Shown: piece by piece, positions 18,733 through 27,385 of the stretch
Numbering within the stretch: the stretch's first letter is position 1
Layout: each line of letters starts with the position of its first letter
Origin: Fervidobacterium gondwanense DSM 13020
GTDB lineage: Bacteria; Thermotogota; Thermotogae; Thermotogales; Fervidobacteriaceae
NCBI RefSeq assembly: GCF_900143265.1
Contig: NZ_FRDJ01000001.1
Span: 62,001 to 126,000 of the forward strand
DNA length: 64,000 bases
Direction of reading: 5' to 3'
Notes under the pieces: generated by a model
Told to the model about the DNA's origin: nothing
The model's input: only the letters and a program-made list of their open reading frames with translations
Database searches by the model: none
Position numbers and translations under genes: made by a program

Positions 18733-18778
18733 TCTCGACACCGTCGACAAGCTCGACAATTTCTGGACAGGCTCGACA
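18733..18778. repeat. 46-bp direct repeat, copy 1
   Basis: This copy differs from the one at 21733-21778 by one base (position 28 of the unit) and lies exactly 3000 bp away in the same orientation. Internally it holds five variants of the heptamer CTCGACA (CTCGACA, GTCGACA, CTCGACA, CTGGACA, CTCGACA) at intervals of 9, 9, 11 and 9 bases. The copy lies immediately upstream of the start of the frameshifted transglutaminase gene and before the first ATPase gene. Confidence 0.85.
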
Positions 18779-18820
18779 GCAGTCTATTGAAATTATATCA
18801 CAAGATTGTCGCCGGCTTAT

Positions 18821-18870
18821 TTATGGTATAATATACTAAGCGTTATTATACTAATTTAGATTAGTATAAT
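18821..18870 (+). promoter_or_regulatory. Extended -10 promoter and perfect inverted repeat of the first ATPase gene
   Basis: TTATGGTATAAT (18821-18832) is an extended -10 element (TGG-TATAAT); the same 12 bases recur before the second ATPase gene. Just downstream, at 18845-18870, perfect 11-base arms ATTATACTAAT and ATTAGTATAAT flank a TTAG spacer. The repeat would cover the transcription start region, the usual position of a repressor operator. The gene start follows 37 bases later after GAGGTGAT. Confidence 0.65.
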
Positions 18871-18906
18871 CACGATTATAATATCAAACCGCAGAGGTGA
18901 TGAAAG

Positions 18907-20286
18907 ATGTTTATTAACAGGTTTGAAGAGAAGGATTTCCTCAACAACCTTATAAGCTCAAACAAACGCGAAGTTGTGATACTATACGGTAGGAGAAGAG
19001 TTGGAAAGAGTGCGTTGCTGAAAGAAGTTACAAAAGACAAGAAGGTGTTTTATTACACGGCACGCAAGGTATCAAAAGCTGAACAGCTCGAAACATTTTC
19101 AAGAGTCCTTGGCTCATTTCTCAAAATCGGGAACGTGTCTTTCAAAACGTGGGAAGATGCTCTGAGATCGCTATTCACTCTCTCTACGAAGGAGAAAGTT
19201 ATAGTCGTCCTTGATGAATTTCAGTACCTTGCAGAGAATAACGAAGAAATCCTATCTGTTTTGCAGATTCTTCTTGATGAGTATGAAAATTCAATGCTAA
19301 AGTTATTTTTTTGTGGCTCAAGCATAAGTTTCATGGAGGGTGTATTATCACACAACAACCCACTCTTTGGAAGAAAAAGTGCAGTTTTAAAGCTGAATCC
19401 TGTATCTTTCGAGCACCTCAAGCTTTTTATCCCACAGTACGATTATCACCAACTTTTAGAAACATACTCTATAGTCGGTGGTGTGCCTTACCACTTAACG
19501 CTATGGGATGGTACAAAAAGTGTGCTTGAAAATATACAGAACCTGTTTCTAAAACTCGGTGCCCCGCTTAAAGAAGAACCGAGCTTTATTCTCTTTCAGG
19601 AACTTCGCGAACCAGCAATGTACCAATCAATATTGGAGGCACTTGCAAGCGGAAGAAATAAATTGAGCGAGATAACCTCATTTATCGGCGAAACCGATTC
19701 AAGAAAACTCCAACCGTACATAAAGTCGTTGATGACACTAAAATTAATCAAACGCGTCTCGCCTGCGTTATTCAAGAATCCACACAGAACAAAAGATTTC
19801 CGATATGAAATTGAAGATGAACTATTCAGATTCTGGTATAGATACATATTCCCTTACAAAGAGAACGTCGACTTGAACGAGTATCAACATGTTTTAGAAA
19901 ACATAAAAGCGGACTTGACACAATACGTCTCATTCGAATTTGAAAAGCAAAGCACTCAATATGTCAAGAAAGCCTTTAATCTTGTGCAAGCAGGAAGATA
20001 CTGGGCGAAAGATATAGAGATAGACATTCTTGGAAAAGATAATAACGGGAGGATATATGCTGGAGAAGTTAAATGGAGAAACAAAAAGGTTGGGTTGAAG
20101 GAATACATCGGCCTAAAGACAAAAGCCGACAAGCTACGAATACCCGTAGACTATTTCATACTCATTTCCAAGAGTGGATTTGAAGAAGACCTCTTCAAAC
20201 TAAACGAGAATCTCTATCTAATAGAATTCACAAAAGAAAATGGATGGGTTGTTAGATTTTCTCCTGATTCATCGGCAGAACGATAG
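18907..20286 (+). CDS. Archaeal-type AAA+ ATPase with C-terminal DUF234 nuclease-like domain
   Basis: 459 residues. The N-terminal half is the PF01637 P-loop ATPase: Walker A GRRRVGKSALLKE at about residue 30 and Walker B VIVVLDEFQYLAE near 100, with a sensor region LFFCGSSISFMEG. The middle part is a winged-helix segment (NKLSEITSFIGETDSRKLQPY). The C-terminus has the DUF234 PD-(D/E)XK-like core: DIEIDILGK, then GEVKWRNKK. Many thermophiles carry several of these genes, and their role is unknown; defence, mobile element or DNA-end processing have been proposed. It has its own promoter with an inverted repeat and, with the next gene, is enclosed by 46-bp direct repeats. Confidence 0.88.
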   Translation: MFINRFEEKDFLNNLISSNKREVVILYGRRRVGKSALLKEVTKDKKVFYYTARKVSKAEQLETFSRVLGSFLKIGNVSFKTWEDALRSLFTLSTKEKVIVVLDEFQYLAENNEEILSVLQILLDEYENSMLKLFFCGSSISFMEGVLSHNNPLFGRKSAVLKLNPVSFEHLKLFIPQYDYHQLLETYSIVGGVPYHLTLWDGTKSVLENIQNLFLKLGAPLKEEPSFILFQELREPAMYQSILEALASGRNKLSEITSFIGETDSRKLQPYIKSLMTLKLIKRVSPALFKNPHRTKDFRYEIEDELFRFWYRYIFPYKENVDLNEYQHVLENIKADLTQYVSFEFEKQSTQYVKKAFNLVQAGRYWAKDIEIDILGKDNNGRIYAGEVKWRNKKVGLKEYIGLKTKADKLRIPVDYFILISKSGFEEDLFKLNENLYLIEFTKENGWVVRFSPDSSAER

Positions 20287-20349
20287 CAGAAACTCGGTAC
20301 TATCAAACAAGCGCAAAAACATATAGACTTTTGTGATTTTCGTACTAAT

Positions 20350-20422
20350 GTGGAAATCCACTTCCATTTTAGTCCGAGAATTTAGGAAGTCGACTTCCAG
20401 AATTCTCGGATTATGGTATAAT
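20350..20422 (+). promoter_or_regulatory. Palindrome-rich promoter of the second ATPase gene
   Basis: Within the 175-base gap, three symmetric elements are stacked. GTGGAAATCCAC (20350-20361) is a perfect inverted repeat. A 36-base palindrome at 20374-20409, centred on GTCGAC, pairs all but two positions per arm. Two related 14-base motifs, GGAAATCCACTTCC (20352-20365) and GGAAGTCGACTTCC (20385-20398), match at 12 of 14 positions and are 33 bp apart, about three helical turns. The extended -10 TTATGGTATAAT follows at 20411-20422, so the palindrome covers the -35 region. This looks like a two-site operator for a dimeric repressor. Confidence 0.65.
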
Positions 20423-20461
20423 TGTACCTGAGCTGTCGAATCCTCAAGGGAGATGAGAGCG

Positions 20462-21718
20462 ATGAGGTTAATAAAACGAGAAATCGTAAAGGAATTAAGA
20501 CAGCATTTGCAAAAGCCAGAGATAACGTTTCTCGTTGGACCAAGGCAAGCTGGGAAGACAACTATTCTCAGAATCTTAGAAAACGAGCTGAAAGCTCAGG
20601 GAAAGAAAACACTCTTCCTCAACCTCGATATCGAGGAAGATAAGATGCATTTCTCCTCTCAATCCAGCCTTCTAAAGAAGATAGAGCTCGAAATTGGCAA
20701 AGAAGGTTTCGTGTTTATCGATGAAATCCAACGAAAAGAAGATGCAGGTGTCTTTTTAAAGGGTATATACGACATGGGTCTACCGTATAAATTCATCGTT
20801 TCTGGCTCTGGAAGTGTGGAGCTCAAAGAGAGGCTTCACGAATCGCTCGCAGGTCGAAAGCGCTTGTTTGAGATATCTACGCTATCTTTCGAGGAATTTG
20901 TTAACTTCAAGACGGACTATAGATACGAGATGAACTTAGAGACATTCTTTGACTTAGAAAAAGCCAAAACTCTAAGTCTACTAAATGAGTATCTGCACTT
21001 TGGTGGATATCCAAGAGTTGTATTAGAAGACCAATTAAAGGAAAAAAGACTAACGATAAGCGAGATATACAGAAGCTATGTTGAAAAGGACATAACGTAC
21101 CTGCTCCGCGTTGTGCGAATTGAAGAATTCACCACACTTGTAAGAATCTTAGCTTCTCTGTCAGGAAGAATGCTTAATCTAACAAACCTGTCTTCTGAGG
21201 CGGGAGTATCGTCGAAAACCGTAAAGCAATACCTATGGTATCTACAACAAACATACATAATAGACCTGATAACACCTTTCTCAACAAACCGAATTAAGGA
21301 ATTAACAAAAGCACCGACTGCCTATTTCACAGACTTGGGCTTGAGAAACTACGCTGCAGGTGTTTTTGGAAACCTTGCTGATTTTGGTTTCGTCTTTCAA
21401 AACTTCGTTTATTTGAAGCTCAAAAGACTTTCTAAAGAGCATGATTTCACCGTGCACTTCTGGAGAACGAAAGATAATGCTGAGGTAGATTTCGTCCTCA
21501 CGAAAGAAGACAAAATCATCCCAATTGAAGTCAAATACAAGAGCATTGAAGAGCCAGCTGCGACAAGAAGCTTGCAGAGCTTTATCAACAGATACGACCC
21601 TGAGAAGGCAATATTGGTAAACATCTTCGGAAGACGAACAGAAAGAATAAAAGATACTACGCTGGAGTTAGTTCCGTTCTACATGCTTGACAAGTTGATA
21701 TCGGGGTTATTCTCCTAA
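20462..21718 (+). CDS. AAA ATPase with DUF4143 (AAA_14 type)
   Basis: About 418 residues. AAA_14 ATPase domain with Walker A GPRQAGKTTILR near residue 30, Walker B FVFIDEIQR near 88 and the sensor VSGSGSVELKERL. A winged-helix segment (LNLTNLSSEAGVSSKTVKQY) precedes the DUF4143 C-terminus, which ends in a PD-(D/E)XK-like core: HFWRTKDNAEVDFVL followed by PIEVKYK. The ATG at 20462 is nine bases after AAGGGAG and is preferred to the ATG at 20453. Function is unknown in the family. The palindromic promoter sets it apart from the gene upstream, so it is probably transcribed and regulated separately. Confidence 0.9.
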   Translation: MRLIKREIVKELRQHLQKPEITFLVGPRQAGKTTILRILENELKAQGKKTLFLNLDIEEDKMHFSSQSSLLKKIELEIGKEGFVFIDEIQRKEDAGVFLKGIYDMGLPYKFIVSGSGSVELKERLHESLAGRKRLFEISTLSFEEFVNFKTDYRYEMNLETFFDLEKAKTLSLLNEYLHFGGYPRVVLEDQLKEKRLTISEIYRSYVEKDITYLLRVVRIEEFTTLVRILASLSGRMLNLTNLSSEAGVSSKTVKQYLWYLQQTYIIDLITPFSTNRIKELTKAPTAYFTDLGLRNYAAGVFGNLADFGFVFQNFVYLKLKRLSKEHDFTVHFWRTKDNAEVDFVLTKEDKIIPIEVKYKSIEEPAATRSLQSFINRYDPEKAILVNIFGRRTERIKDTTLELVPFYMLDKLISGLFS

Positions 21719-21732
21719 GAGTTTCTTCACTG

Positions 21733-21778
21733 TCTCGACACCGTCGACAAGCTCGACAAATTCTGGACAGGCTCGACA
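21733..21778. repeat. 46-bp direct repeat, copy 2
   Basis: Second copy of the heptamer-based repeat, in the 70-base gap between the convergent ends of the ATPase and amidase genes. Same orientation as copy 1 and one mismatch. Because copy 2 is between two 3' ends while copy 1 is near a 5' end, a shared promoter or terminator role is unlikely. A footprint of insertion or recombination, or a dispersed repeat family, fits better. Confidence 0.85.
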
Positions 21779-21789
21779 ATCGCATAAAA

Positions 21790-22686
21790 TCAAATAGATA
21801 CGCCTAATCTCTCTAAGATATCCACAGGCATGCTGAACCTTGTGGTGACAAGCGGGTCCACAACCTGAGAAATCTCCGTATTCCCAACTATGCTAAACAA
21901 CATCACCAATTCTTCGGGACTAATATTCGTTCGGCTCATTACGAACTCAAACATATCGCCCACAGCTTCTTTCACAGCTTCATCGAGCGTCTTTGATGAG
22001 ACCAATGTGAATACTATTCCCTCGGACACAACCATGGGGTTCTTTAAACTCAAGTTCTTTCGTACACGCACTACTGTTCGAACTTCTCCTGCGACTTCTA
22101 TTCCAGTACCGCAAACCTCCCCATCGCCCATGAGCGCATGCAAATCACCAAGTGCAAGCAAACCACCTTTGACGGAAACTGGTAAAAACACCCTTGCACC
22201 TTTCTTTATGTACCTCGTGTCCAAATTCCCACCGTGCGAACCCGGCGTTCCGCAATTTATCGTCCCTTCCTTCGGTGCAACACCGATTACACCTACCATG
22301 GGTTCTATATCGAGCTCCAAATCGTTGAAAATAGCCTTCGAATTCTCAACCTTGACTATTTTTGTATAATACCCCTCGAACTTCCCTCCAAGCGGTCCGA
22401 GTCCTTTTCCCGTTGCCATCACACCTTGATTATTCACTTTTATATCCACTATCTGTATTTCCAGCACATCTCCCGGCTCTGCACCGTTCACAAAGACTGG
22501 ACCAGTTGCTGGATTTACCTGGTTCCAGTCGAGGCTCTCAAGCTTATCTTCGCAAGTCTTTATCTGGTTGGAAAAACAATCAAGCGTTTCGAAAACAACC
22601 TCATCACCGCTATTTACAGAAACAGCAGGAGCATTATCCGGCGAAAATGCGAAAACCTTCTTTTGCGTATCTACAAAATGCCTCAC
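21790..22686 (-). CDS. Acetamidase/formamidase family protein
   Basis: About 298 residues, full length for the FmdA/AmdA family, which hydrolyses formamide, acetamide or similar small amides to ammonia and the acid. Diagnostic pieces are NPATGPVFVNGAEPGDVL, the GTINCGTPGSHGGNLD segment with metal-ligand histidines, and GDLHALMGDGEVCGTG. The start is probably the GTG at 22686, six bases after GGGGGG; an ATG at 22692 is too close to the site. Actual substrate is not known. It sits immediately after a HAD phosphatase gene in what seems a two-gene operon. Confidence 0.9.
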   Translation of the reverse strand: MRHFVDTQKKVFAFSPDNAPAVSVNSGDEVVFETLDCFSNQIKTCEDKLESLDWNQVNPATGPVFVNGAEPGDVLEIQIVDIKVNNQGVMATGKGLGPLGGKFEGYYTKIVKVENSKAIFNDLELDIEPMVGVIGVAPKEGTINCGTPGSHGGNLDTRYIKKGARVFLPVSVKGGLLALGDLHALMGDGEVCGTGIEVAGEVRTVVRVRKNLSLKNPMVVSEGIVFTLVSSKTLDEAVKEAVGDMFEFVMSRTNISPEELVMLFSIVGNTEISQVVDPLVTTRFSMPVDILERLGVSI

Positions 22687-22706
22687 ACCCATCCCCCCTA
22701 CTAAGA

Positions 22707-23327
22707 TCACTCTACAGGATGCCCCAACACTTTTTCAAGCTCTTCTTTCAAAACCCTGTAGTCGGTCAAGTGTATTACTGAAAATCCCAACCTACTTGCC
22801 GTCTCGATATTGTCCTTCCTATCATCTATAAACAGCGAATGCATCGGCACAACACCGTAGCGCTCCATAAGCTCGTAGAAGATATCCTCATTCGGCTTTA
22901 TCTTTTTCACGTGGCTCGATATGACCATACCGTCGAAATACTTAAAGAATTCAAACGTATTGTACACATGCTCAAACGCTTTGTAGCTGAAATTAGAAAG
23001 CACGAGCAGCCTGTATCCCATCTTTTTCAACACCGGCAACAGTTTGGCATTCTCCTCAATCGGTTTCAAAAGGCTGAGCACCGCACTCTTCATGTGGCGA
23101 ATGTACTCGCCATACTCGGGGTATCTTTCCTCAACCATCTTCCAAAACTGGGCTTCTGAGATCTCTCCCTTATCCATCAAGTTCCACTCTTCAATCGAGA
23201 AAACCTTCTCCGTTAGCACCTTCGCAACTTCTTCGTCGAAGTGCTCTACCATGTACCCGTAAGGGTCCCAGTGAATCAAAACTCTCCCAAGGTCGAAAAC
23301 AATCGTATCTATCTGTTTAGCCCCCAT
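22707..23327 (-). CDS. HAD-superfamily hydrolase, subfamily IA (YihX-like)
   Basis: About 206 residues. Motif I VFDLGRVLIHWDP carries a single aspartate followed by Gly where the second catalytic aspartate normally lies, as in YihX-type phosphatases (DLGxV). Motif II is LLVLSNFS, motif III the lysine in HVKKIKPNEDIF and motif IV FIDDRKDNIETA. Such enzymes dephosphorylate sugar phosphates (YihX acts on glucose 1-phosphate). The start at ATG 23327 follows GGAGG by nine bases. It shares a transcription unit with the amidase gene. Confidence 0.87.
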   Translation of the reverse strand: MGAKQIDTIVFDLGRVLIHWDPYGYMVEHFDEEVAKVLTEKVFSIEEWNLMDKGEISEAQFWKMVEERYPEYGEYIRHMKSAVLSLLKPIEENAKLLPVLKKMGYRLLVLSNFSYKAFEHVYNTFEFFKYFDGMVISSHVKKIKPNEDIFYELMERYGVVPMHSLFIDDRKDNIETASRLGFSVIHLTDYRVLKEELEKVLGHPVE

Positions 23328-23377
23328 AATATCCAACCTCCCTCTGCTTTCTTGGATTACATTTTATCACATCTTCA

Positions 23378-23386
23378 TGATATAAT
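23378..23386 (+). promoter_or_regulatory. Extended -10 element before the glycosyltransferase gene
   Basis: TGATATAAT, an extended -10 box, lies 46 bases before the ATG at 23433 in the divergent gap after the HAD gene. No convincing -35 box is present at the usual distance, as expected for extended -10 promoters. Confidence 0.5.
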
Positions 23387-23432
23387 AAATTCCGTCGAAT
23401 TTCTAATCATCTTAAAAGGAGAGAAAATAAAT

Positions 23433-24428
23433 ATGGCTGTTCTACCACTCGTTTCGGTAATTCTCCCAACTCTCAACGAAGAAAAAACAATCGAAAAGAC
23501 AATAATTAGCTTTATCGAATCGGATTACCAAAATGTTGAACTCATAGTCGTCGACGGCATGAGCTCAGACAGAACGAGAGAAATAGTCGAAAGGCTCAAA
23601 GAAAAATACCCAAACAAAATAAGATTGCTTGAGAATTCCAAAAAATATACGCCATCCGGTATAAACATCGGCATCAAGAATGCAAACGGAAAGTACATTA
23701 TGCTTGCAAGCGGACATGCGTCTTACTCAAAAAATTACATCTCTGCCTGTGTCCAAGCGCTTGAAAACAACGAATGCGACGTAGCAGGCGGGGTTATGGA
23801 AGTCTTGCCAAGAAGTAGCAACGTAAAAGCCGTTGCTATAAGCGAAATATTGAAACACCCATTCGGAATAGGCGGTGCGAAATATAGAACAAACAACCAG
23901 AAGAAAGAATACGTCGACACCGTTGCGTACGGCATATACAAAAGGGAAATCTTTGAAAAAGTAGGGCTTTTCAATGAAGAACTAATAAGAAACCAAGACA
24001 TTGAATTCAACATCCGATTAAAAAACGCTGGCTACAAGATATTGCTCATTCCAGAAGCTCGAGCATATTACTATGCGAGGGACACATACACAAAACTATG
24101 GCAAAATAACTACTCAAACGGCTTTTGGGTAACCCACAGCTCCAAATTCGTCAAAAGGGCATATCGACCAAGACATTTAGTGCCGATGCTCTTTGTCTTG
24201 TATCTCATTTCTTTGCTCTTATTGCTCTTGCCAGTGAATAGAGTTCTGAAGTTTTTATACGCACTCCCTGCTTCTCTGTACCTGGCTCTGAGCATTTACT
24301 TCTCATCACAGGTTGCAATCAAGCACAAAAAGATTGCGCTCGTTCCTTATACATTCTTTTCATTCTTAGTTTTGCACATCTCATATGGCATCGGTTCGAT
24401 AGTGGGAATCTTTAAGAATAGGAGATGA
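23433..24428 (+). CDS. Family 2 glycosyltransferase, membrane anchored
   Basis: 331 residues. The GT-A domain begins at once: VSVILPTLNEEKTI, then VVDGMSSDRTRE with the nucleotide-binding aspartates, and RNQDIEFNIRLKNAGYK as the acceptor-side motif. The C-terminus has two to three membrane helices (LFVLYLISLLLLLLPV and onward). Similar to ExoA-like succinoglycan glycosyltransferases. The ATG at 23433 follows AAAAGGAGAG; the open frame upstream to 23241 overlaps the promoter and the divergent HAD gene and is not coding. The LCP gene starts seven bases after its stop, so both probably serve cell-envelope polymer synthesis. Confidence 0.88.
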   Translation: MAVLPLVSVILPTLNEEKTIEKTIISFIESDYQNVELIVVDGMSSDRTREIVERLKEKYPNKIRLLENSKKYTPSGINIGIKNANGKYIMLASGHASYSKNYISACVQALENNECDVAGGVMEVLPRSSNVKAVAISEILKHPFGIGGAKYRTNNQKKEYVDTVAYGIYKREIFEKVGLFNEELIRNQDIEFNIRLKNAGYKILLIPEARAYYYARDTYTKLWQNNYSNGFWVTHSSKFVKRAYRPRHLVPMLFVLYLISLLLLLLPVNRVLKFLYALPASLYLALSIYFSSQVAIKHKKIALVPYTFFSFLVLHISYGIGSIVGIFKNRR

Positions 24429-24435
24429 GAAAGAT

Positions 24436-25392
24436 ATGCAAAATTTCTTGAAATTCATTGTCGCATTCTCGTTATCTTTGATAATAACAGCAATCATCGT
24501 CGGGGTATACCTCAACACAAGGCTTGAAAAAATTAAATTCACAGACTTGTTCAGTCTCGAAGAAGTTTATGCCGCAAAAGATACGAACAACCCGACAGCT
24601 CCAAGCAACGAAAAATTTGCGGCTGTGCTCTTTGGTCTTGACGCAAGGCAAGAAGGAGAACACGCAAGGAGCGATACGATAATGGTATTGCTAATAGACC
24701 ATGCTAATAAAAAAATAAAGCTTGCTTCGATAATGAGAGATCTGTACGTTAAAATCCCCGGATTTGACAAAAGAAAGATAAACAGTGCATACGAACTCGG
24801 CGGTCCGAAACTTGCACTTGCAACGCTTAACAAAACGTTCCAGTTATCTTTAACAAGATACGCTACCGTCGATTTTGAAGGGTTCGAAAAGATAATAGAC
24901 GCCGTCGGTGGCGTTGAAATAGATGTTAAACCAGAAGAAGTTGAACATATAAACATAAACATGCGAGAGGTAAAAAATTTGCTTGGCGGAAAACTTCCTG
25001 AAGTCAAAAAGCCCGGCTTGCAAAAACTGAATGGGCGACAGGCTCTTGCATATGCAAGGATAAGATACGTTGGCAATGCTGACTACGAGCGCGTTCAACG
25101 CCAACAGAGAGTCCTCGAGCAGGTATTTGAAAAGCTGAAGAGAGCTTCGGTATCTACAAAACTAAGGGTAATCAACATGGTGCTTCCATATATAGAAACC
25201 AACATTCCAAAGTCAGAGCTCATCTCGCTCGGAAGCAGGAACTACTCGACATACACACTCGAAAGATTCAGAGTGCCAATAAACGGTTCATTCCAAGAAG
25301 GACACGCAATGATAGATGGTGTGAATCAGTGGGTGTTTATAACAGATATACCCAAAAACATAAAAGCATTGCATGAATTTCTGGGAAAGTGA
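24436..25392 (+). CDS. LytR-CpsA-Psr (LCP) family protein
   Basis: 318 residues with an N-terminal membrane anchor (about residues 5-25) and an extracytoplasmic LCP domain. Typical pieces are LFGLDARQEGEHARSDTIM, the arginine-containing SIMRDLYVKIPG, INSAYELGGPKLALATLN, DFEGFEKIIDAVGGVEI, and the YARIRYVGNADYERVQRQQ motif. LCP enzymes transfer undecaprenyl-linked glycans to a surface acceptor. In a Thermotogales cell with a thin wall and toga the acceptor is unclear. The adjacent membrane glycosyltransferase may supply the glycan. Confidence 0.92.
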   Translation: MQNFLKFIVAFSLSLIITAIIVGVYLNTRLEKIKFTDLFSLEEVYAAKDTNNPTAPSNEKFAAVLFGLDARQEGEHARSDTIMVLLIDHANKKIKLASIMRDLYVKIPGFDKRKINSAYELGGPKLALATLNKTFQLSLTRYATVDFEGFEKIIDAVGGVEIDVKPEEVEHININMREVKNLLGGKLPEVKKPGLQKLNGRQALAYARIRYVGNADYERVQRQQRVLEQVFEKLKRASVSTKLRVINMVLPYIETNIPKSELISLGSRNYSTYTLERFRVPINGSFQEGHAMIDGVNQWVFITDIPKNIKALHEFLGK

Positions 25393-25414
25393 TTACGATA
25401 TCCCCCATTTAACG

Positions 25415-26827
25415 TTAGTCACTTTGGCTTTCAGGCTTTACAAAATGAAATACCGTTCCTGGCTGATCTACTCTATAAAAACCATGGTAGCCGAACCAGT
25501 CCCTTATGCCTTGCACAAGATTTGCTGGCAAATTCTCGGAGGTTACCGATAAGTAAAAGTCGATACTTGAATTAATGACAGGAATAGGTATTGCAGCTCC
25601 ACGGCAGAGATTGCTCAACGCCATAGTACTTGGCAACAGCTTCTCTAAAACTGCTCTAAAATCCCCGTCTTCTATGAGACAGTTGCTGAAATTCAAGTTG
25701 TGCTTCAAAATGGAGTCAATTAACGAAGATTCAAGAATACTGCCTTTTCTCCAAACTTTAAGCACTTTCTCCAAGTCAGTTCCATAATTAAATATCTGCG
25801 ACGCTTTTGTCAAAAGCCATAGCCCCTCGGCGTGTGCGATCAAAGATGAGAAGAACAAAGCGTCTCTTAATGTTTCGAAGCTCTCAATAACTTTAGAACT
25901 GCTAATTGTTTCCCTCTTTTCTGCCACAGAACGTCGAAGCTCCTTGTAGGTAGAGATTATCCTTGAATTTACTGATGCAGATATAGACATTGCAGGTACT
26001 CCTATTTCCAGTGCAGTTTGGGTAAACCAAAGCCCAGTACCCTTTTGCTCTGCTAAGTCTAAGATAACATCAACATAAGGTTTCCCTGTCTTCTCATCTA
26101 CTTGTTTCAATACAGCCGAAGCAGTTCTTAGCAAAAAGCTGTCAAAATCCTTTTTATTCCATTCTTCAAAAACGTCTGCTATTTCTTCATGTGTCATTCT
26201 CATTAAGTTTCTCATTACATAGAAAACTTCCGAAATAGCACCGATTATAGCGTACTCTATCCCATTATGAACCATTTTCACAAAATGGCCAACCGACCGG
26301 TTCCCCATGTACTCTACACACGGTCCATAATGGCTCTTTGCAGCAACAAGTTTAAGTGAGTCTTCTAAGTCCTTGTAAGCAGAGAAATCTCCGCCGGGCA
26401 TCAGTGCCGGTCCTTTACGTGCACCTTCAGAACCACCTGATATACCGAGTCCAACAAATCTAAGACCCTGAGACTTCAAATACTCGTATCTCCTCTCTGT
26501 ATCCTTATAGTACGAATTTCCAGAGTCAACGATTATGTCTCCAGGTTCGAGGTAAGGCAGTAATTGCTCGATTGCTTCGTCCACGGGCTTTCCTGCTGTA
26601 ATGAGCAATATTACTATCCTTGGTTTATCTAAAGAAAATACAAAATCCGACACGTTCTTAAAACCAGAAACCTTGCCAGTGTCACTGATTGTTTTTAACA
26701 ACTCGTCAACAACTTCAATTTCCCTATTGAAAACACTAATTTGAACACCATTATCTGCAAAATTCAGTGCAAGATTCCTTCCCATCGTTCCAAGGCCAAA
26801 AATTCCAAGTCTGGATAATTTACCCAT
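25415..26827 (-). CDS. gnd: 6-phosphogluconate dehydrogenase, decarboxylating
   Basis: 470 residues, full length. Oxidises and decarboxylates 6-phosphogluconate to ribulose 5-phosphate. The Rossmann motif is GLGTMGRNLALNFADNG; downstream are the substrate-binding GLGISGGSEGARKGPALMPGG and the catalytic VGHFVKMVHNGIEYA, and the all-helical C-terminal domain has LDLAEQKGTGLWF. It is the last gene of operon A, behind a TctABC-type transporter and a gluconokinase-like kinase. The set makes chemical sense as gluconate uptake, phosphorylation and oxidative decarboxylation. AAGGTG precedes the ATG. Confidence 0.95.
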   Translation of the reverse strand: MGKLSRLGIFGLGTMGRNLALNFADNGVQISVFNREIEVVDELLKTISDTGKVSGFKNVSDFVFSLDKPRIVILLITAGKPVDEAIEQLLPYLEPGDIIVDSGNSYYKDTERRYEYLKSQGLRFVGLGISGGSEGARKGPALMPGGDFSAYKDLEDSLKLVAAKSHYGPCVEYMGNRSVGHFVKMVHNGIEYAIIGAISEVFYVMRNLMRMTHEEIADVFEEWNKKDFDSFLLRTASAVLKQVDEKTGKPYVDVILDLAEQKGTGLWFTQTALEIGVPAMSISASVNSRIISTYKELRRSVAEKRETISSSKVIESFETLRDALFFSSLIAHAEGLWLLTKASQIFNYGTDLEKVLKVWRKGSILESSLIDSILKHNLNFSNCLIEDGDFRAVLEKLLPSTMALSNLCRGAAIPIPVINSSIDFYLSVTSENLPANLVQGIRDWFGYHGFYRVDQPGTVFHFVKPESQSD

Positions 26828-26863
26828 GCTAACACCTTCTTTAAATTCACATACTGCCTGATA

Positions 26864-27358
26864 TTACCAGTACATTCCTTTTGGGAGAACAAGTTCAAAC
26901 ACCTTCTCGAAAAGATACCACAATCCAACAGTTATTACAAGCGAATAGATGATTGCAACCGGAAGATTCTTTGCATTGAAATCGTCTTTTAAAAGGACAA
27001 AATTGAAGAAAACAAGAATGACACTTGGTATAAGGAATCCAAAATATCTCAAAGAAAAGATGTACACTATAAAAACCGCCAAAAATACGAAAACATCTCT
27101 TACACCTTTCTTCAACCATGAACTGCTATTGTTCTCTGTTGCTGCATCAAAACCTTTCTTCTTAGCGGAGATTACAATTTCTCTTATCAGCCAAATAACG
27201 GAAATAACAAGCATCAAAATTGACAATACTTTCGGAAAAAAGTCCCCGCCCAAAGCTCCTCCAAACTTCAATGTTCTTATATTCAATGCTTGAAGATATA
27301 CAATTATCGATACTATTATAAAAATCAAAGCAGGAAAAGCATTCTTAAATCTCGACAC
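26864..27358 (-). CDS. tctB: Tripartite tricarboxylate transporter small membrane subunit (TctB-like)
   Basis: About 164 residues with four hydrophobic segments (ALIFIIVSIIVYLQAL, ILMLVISVIWLI, VFVFLAVFIVYIFSL, and the C-terminal VAIIYSLVITVGLWYLF), as in TctB proteins. A GTG at 27358 follows GGAGGG by seven bases. Identification rests on size, topology and position between TctC- and Gnd-coding genes in a TctCBA-type locus. Substrate of the system is probably a sugar acid such as gluconate. Confidence 0.82.
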   Translation of the reverse strand: MSRFKNAFPALIFIIVSIIVYLQALNIRTLKFGGALGGDFFPKVLSILMLVISVIWLIREIVISAKKKGFDAATENNSSSWLKKGVRDVFVFLAVFIVYIFSLRYFGFLIPSVILVFFNFVLLKDDFNAKNLPVAIIYSLVITVGLWYLFEKVFELVLPKGMYW

Positions 27359-27385
27359 TTGGCATCCCTCCACATCTTGAAATAC

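Noticed and set aside
18733-21778. Terminal repeats of an insertion sequence
   Set aside because: The copies are direct, not inverted, no transposase is enclosed, and no short target duplication is visible next to them.
23241-23432. N-terminal extension of the family 2 glycosyltransferase
   Set aside because: It overlaps the divergent HAD gene and the extended -10 element; a good ribosome binding site precedes ATG 23433.
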